From Spongiimicrobium salis (GTDB taxonomy: Bacteria > Bacteroidota > Bacteroidia > Flavobacteriales > Flavobacteriaceae), in contig NZ_JBHEQA010000001.1 of the NCBI RefSeq assembly GCF_043678055.1, positions 1,674,001-1,738,000 on the forward strand: a stretch of 64,000 bases of DNA, written 5' to 3'. The notes beneath the pieces were generated by a model. The model did no database searches and was not told the origin of the DNA. It saw nothing but the letters and a program-made list of their open reading frames with translations. The translations under genes and the position numbers were made by a program. This document shows, piece by piece, positions 60,932 through 64,000 of the stretch (within the stretch, counting starts at the first letter, position 1; each line of letters opens with the position of its first letter).

Positions 60932-63343
60932 TTATTCTGTTCGTAAACTTTTTACGGGGTTTGCAATAGCTGCTTTGATGACTTGAAAACCTATGGTCAA
61001 AAAGGCTATGGATAATGCTACAATGGCTGCTCCTACAAACAATTGCCAGCCAATAGTGACCTTGTAGGCAAAGTTTTGAAGCCATTGAATGCCCAAGAAA
61101 TAGGCTAGGGGGCTTGCTATGAGAACCGCGGTACCCACAAGTTTCAGGAAATCTTTGAGTTGCATGGAAGTAATACTAAGTACAGAAGCACCTAAAACCC
61201 TGCGTATACCTACTTCTTTTCGCCTTTGCTCCGTAGTAAAGGAAGCCAGGCCAAACAGGCCGATACAGGCGATAAAAATGGCAATGAACATAAAGCCATA
61301 TACCACCGTGGAGGTTTGTATTTCGGACCTATAGTTTTTGTTGAAATCCTGATCTAAAAAAGTATATTCCAAAGGAGTGTCCGGATTTATGCTATTCCAA
61401 ACAGTTTCTATATGATCAAGGGTGGCATTAAGACCGGTACCTTCTAAAGTGGCAACAAAATAACTGGCTTGATTTTGTCCCAAAGAACGCAAAGCATAAG
61501 GAGCAATGGGTTCATGTAAACTCTTGAAATTAAAATCCCCCACCACACCAATAATGGTAAGTTCGTGCTTTTGTGCATTGAAGTCATAAAATACCTTTCT
61601 ACCTACGGCATTTTCTGTCGTATACCCTAATTTGGAAACAGCGGTTTCATTTAAGATGATCGACAAAGAATCGACACTGCTGTTTCTGGAAAAATCCCTG
61701 CCACTTAATAATTGATATCCCAATGTTTCTGTGTAGTCATCAAACACCTGTGCATACCGGGTCCATATACCATCTTCTACACCTTTTCCTTCGGCATAAA
61801 AAGAATTGTCACTCAAGATCTGTATTCCCGGATAGGCATCCCCTGCCGTTGCCGAGAGAATACGGGGATTTTTTAGTAGTTCTGATTTAAGGGCAGCATA
61901 ATTTTGAGCGGTAGCTGCGGAACGATACGGAATGATCAATTGCCTTTCTTTTTGAAACCCCATATCCTTTTCTTGTAAAAAATCCATTTGTTGCCATACA
62001 ATACCCGCAACCAAAATGAGTGCGGCCGAGACGGTAAATTGAAATACCACAAGGCCTTTGCGGATGTTTTTTGCGGAAATGGAATTGACTAACTTGCCTT
62101 TCAGTACCGTAATGGGTTTAAAGGAAGACAGGTAGAATGCCGGATATAGACCAGAAACAATTCCCGTGAACAAGGTTAGGCCCACAATGATCAGTGCAAT
62201 ATTGGGATGCTCAAAGGGGGTAAGCTGTTTTTGAACAATACTATTAAATAATGGAAGGAAAGCAATAACAAGGAAAATGGCCACTAGAAGCGCGATGAAA
62301 CTCAACATCAAAGATTCACTCAGGAATTGAAATACCAAAGCTTTTTTATGGGCACCAAGAACTTTTCGCATACCTACTTCCTTGGCCCTTTTTTCTGATC
62401 GGGCGGTAGAAAGATTCATGAAATTGATGCAAGCAATGAGTAGTAAAAATAGGGCAATGGCACTGAAAATATAGATATAGGTCATACTTCCGTTCTGACT
62501 TAATTCCCACATCATATTCGATTTCAGATAGATATCGGCTATGGCCTGAAGATGGTAAGATCGCTCAAAGCCCAATTCGGACAGTTGTTCTCCCAAATGA
62601 CGATCTACAAAGGCAGGCAACTTTTCTTCAAATTGATTTTTGCTGCTGTTTTTATCCAGTTTTAAATAGGTATGAAAGAGATTGTTTCCCAATAAACCTT
62701 CTTGTGCATTAACCCATTGGCCCACACCTGAATTTTCCATGGAAAGGACAAAATTGGCATTGATATGTGATTTATACGTGCTCCTATACACCCCGGTAAT
62801 TGTATATTGCTCTATGCCAAATGGGGTTTCTATGGCGATACTCCTGTCAATAGGATTGCTTTCACCAAATAGTTTGGTGGCAACCGCTTCGGAAAGAACG
62901 GTAGTGTTAGGGGCATTTAAGGCGGTAACCGCATTTCCGTATTTGAAGTCATAGGTCAACACCTCAAAAAAACGGGCATCCACATAATAACCGTTATTTT
63001 CATAAAACTCTACATCCTTTTCTTCATTTCTCAATAAGAACTTATCAATATTGGGAAACTTTAAAACCCGGGCAGTTTCGATGATTTCGGGAAATTCATT
63101 CTTCAACTCCTCGGCCATAGGCCCTGCTGAAGTAGCCAATTGCTCCCCTGCAGAATCCATATGTAAACGGTACACTTGATTAGCTTCCGAATGATGTTTG
63201 TCGTAGCTGATCTCATCGAAAATATATAAAGTCAATAGAAAACAAGTTGCCAACCCCATGGCCAAGCCAAAAATATTGATGGCGGAAAAAACCTTGTGCT
63301 TCCATAAATTCCTCCAAGTAACTTTGATATAATTTTTGATCAT
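60932..63343 (-). CDS. MacB/FtsX-type ABC permease 1
   Basis: This 803-residue permease starts MIKNYIKVTWRNLWKHKVF and has coupling segments RAKEVGMRKVLGA and RKEVGIRRVLGA, ending AAIANPVKSLRTE. Two halves with eight helices are expected. It follows the truncated permease gene at the window edge after 35 bases. High similarity of its ends to permease 3 and permease 4 suggests recent duplication or gene conversion. Confidence 0.9.
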   Translation of the reverse strand: MIKNYIKVTWRNLWKHKVFSAINIFGLAMGLATCFLLTLYIFDEISYDKHHSEANQVYRLHMDSAGEQLATSAGPMAEELKNEFPEIIETARVLKFPNIDKFLLRNEEKDVEFYENNGYYVDARFFEVLTYDFKYGNAVTALNAPNTTVLSEAVATKLFGESNPIDRSIAIETPFGIEQYTITGVYRSTYKSHINANFVLSMENSGVGQWVNAQEGLLGNNLFHTYLKLDKNSSKNQFEEKLPAFVDRHLGEQLSELGFERSYHLQAIADIYLKSNMMWELSQNGSMTYIYIFSAIALFLLLIACINFMNLSTARSEKRAKEVGMRKVLGAHKKALVFQFLSESLMLSFIALLVAIFLVIAFLPLFNSIVQKQLTPFEHPNIALIIVGLTLFTGIVSGLYPAFYLSSFKPITVLKGKLVNSISAKNIRKGLVVFQFTVSAALILVAGIVWQQMDFLQEKDMGFQKERQLIIPYRSAATAQNYAALKSELLKNPRILSATAGDAYPGIQILSDNSFYAEGKGVEDGIWTRYAQVFDDYTETLGYQLLSGRDFSRNSSVDSLSIILNETAVSKLGYTTENAVGRKVFYDFNAQKHELTIIGVVGDFNFKSLHEPIAPYALRSLGQNQASYFVATLEGTGLNATLDHIETVWNSINPDTPLEYTFLDQDFNKNYRSEIQTSTVVYGFMFIAIFIACIGLFGLASFTTEQRRKEVGIRRVLGASVLSITSMQLKDFLKLVGTAVLIASPLAYFLGIQWLQNFAYKVTIGWQLFVGAAIVALSIAFLTIGFQVIKAAIANPVKSLRTE

Positions 63344-63378
63344 GATGTGGTGTTTTTATGATTAATGGCTATTCCTTC

Positions 63379-64000
63379 TTATTCGGTTCGCAAGCTTTTG
63401 ACCGGAGCTTCTGCAGCAGCGCGGTAACTCTTCCAACTAATGGTAAGGAAGGCTACGAAGAGCGTAATACCTGCGGCCAATAGATACAAGGGCCATCCGA
63501 TCTGAATTCTATAGGCAAAACTTTCCAGCCAAATACCCATGACATAAGATCCCAAAGGGAAGGCAAGTAGGAAAGAGATCAAGACTAATTTTAAGAAGTC
63601 CTTTGAAAGGAGGCTAACTACTTGGGAAACACTAGACCCCAAGACTTTGCGCACTCCGATTTCTTTAAAACGCTGTTGAGCGCTAAAGGTGACAAGTCCG
63701 AATAGCCCCAAACAAGCCACAAAAATGGTCAGTACCGCAAATATGTTGAGTACAGTACCCATTTTCTGTTCGGCGACATACGTTTGTTGATACGCTTCAT
63801 CCAGAAGACCGTATTGAAAAGGCTCATCCGAACCCATCTTATTCCATTCGGCTTCCATGTGTTCTATCAACCCACTCATCTCTGCAACATCTGCGCGAAC
63901 CACAAGACCTCCTGATGGCTTATATTGCATAAAGAGAGGCTCAATAGGGCGATGTAGGGAACGATAATGAAAGTCTTTTACCACGCCTATAATGGTTACT
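63379..64000 (-). CDS. MacB/FtsX-type ABC permease, C-terminal part (cut by window end)
   Basis: The reading frame is open to the last base of the window (VTIIGVVKDFHYRSL), so the gene begins outside; an internal GTG at 63984 is not a real start. The visible 207 codons cover the end of the second periplasmic domain, the coupling segment FKEIGVRKVLGS and three helices, with the ending AAAEAPVKSLRTE. It is the sixth member seen of the array, which may continue beyond the window. Confidence 0.88.
   Translation of the reverse strand, partial: VTIIGVVKDFHYRSLHRPIEPLFMQYKPSGGLVVRADVAEMSGLIEHMEAEWNKMGSDEPFQYGLLDEAYQQTYVAEQKMGTVLNIFAVLTIFVACLGLFGLVTFSAQQRFKEIGVRKVLGSSVSQVVSLLSKDFLKLVLISFLLAFPLGSYVMGIWLESFAYRIQIGWPLYLLAAGITLFVAFLTISWKSYRAAAEAPVKSLRTE

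Noticed and set aside
63379..63984. A complete short permease-like protein of 201 residues starting at a GTG
   Set aside because: The frame stays open to the window edge with conserved permease sequence (VTIIGVVKDFH), so the short form is a truncation artefact.
1..64000. CRISPR arrays, insertion sequences or prophage genes
   Set aside because: No regularly spaced repeats, transposase motifs or phage structural genes were found on reading both strands.

Overview
The window is a gene-dense stretch of a bacterial chromosome from the phylum Bacteroidota, most likely a marine member of the Flavobacteriaceae. The evidence is: many promoters with the Bacteroidota -7 element TAnnTTTG, often only a few bases before the start codon; the DUF177-rpmF-fabH-accB-accC cluster; a long run of MacB/FtsX-type ABC permeases; and protein families mostly found in this phylum. 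No rRNA, CRISPR array or insertion sequence was seen. One tRNA gene with anticodon CAU is present, with a second truncated copy of its 3' end.

Region 1 (about 0.3-18.1 kb) is an almost complete assimilatory nitrate pathway. On the minus strand lie nirB, nirD, a NarX/NarQ-like sensor kinase and a small DUF7009-type protein. Divergent from them is cobA, which makes the siroheme precursor NirB needs. A plus-strand operon follows: lipoprotein NrtA, permease, two ATPases and an outer-membrane beta-barrel protein. Then come a NarL-like response regulator, a 1176-residue nitrate reductase (molybdenum module, NirB-like FAD module and BFD-type cluster in one chain) and a sulfite/nitrite-reductase-like protein with a C-terminal rubredoxin. 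The proposed flow is: nitrate crosses the outer membrane through the barrel, is captured by NrtA and imported, is reduced to nitrite by the fused reductase, then to ammonium by NirBD. Three intergenic regions of this cluster carry TACGTA-rich sites with NarL-like 7-2-7 geometry, which suggests one regulon.

Region 2 (18.1-29.1 kb) holds the tRNA and its partial duplication, methylmalonyl-CoA epimerase, rbfA with a LolE-like permease, a tRNA dihydrouridine synthase, lepA and a CPA-type antiporter. Between dus and lepA sits the most unusual set: an Lgt-like membrane protein that lacks two residues essential in E. coli Lgt, overlapped by a radical SAM enzyme resembling archaeal tetraether synthase (Tes), then three tandem paralogous two-helix membrane proteins of 66, 56 and 70 residues. 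I read this as a candidate undescribed membrane-lipid modification system.

Region 3 (29.3-49.9 kb) contains a metallo-beta-lactamase-fold hydrolase, two secreted peptidases (S8 and M1), rnpA overlapping an S41 peptidase gene, an S33-type hydrolase, a flavoprotein disulfide-reductase homologue with an altered active site, ribE/pdxA divergent, the fatty-acid initiation cluster, a three-gene operon of unrecognised envelope proteins and a DAO-type oxidoreductase.

Region 4 (50.0-64.0 kb), all on the minus strand, is a tandem array of five complete and one window-truncated approximately 800-residue ABC permeases, followed by a small exported SnoaL/DUF4440-like protein and a single LolD/MacB-type ATPase.
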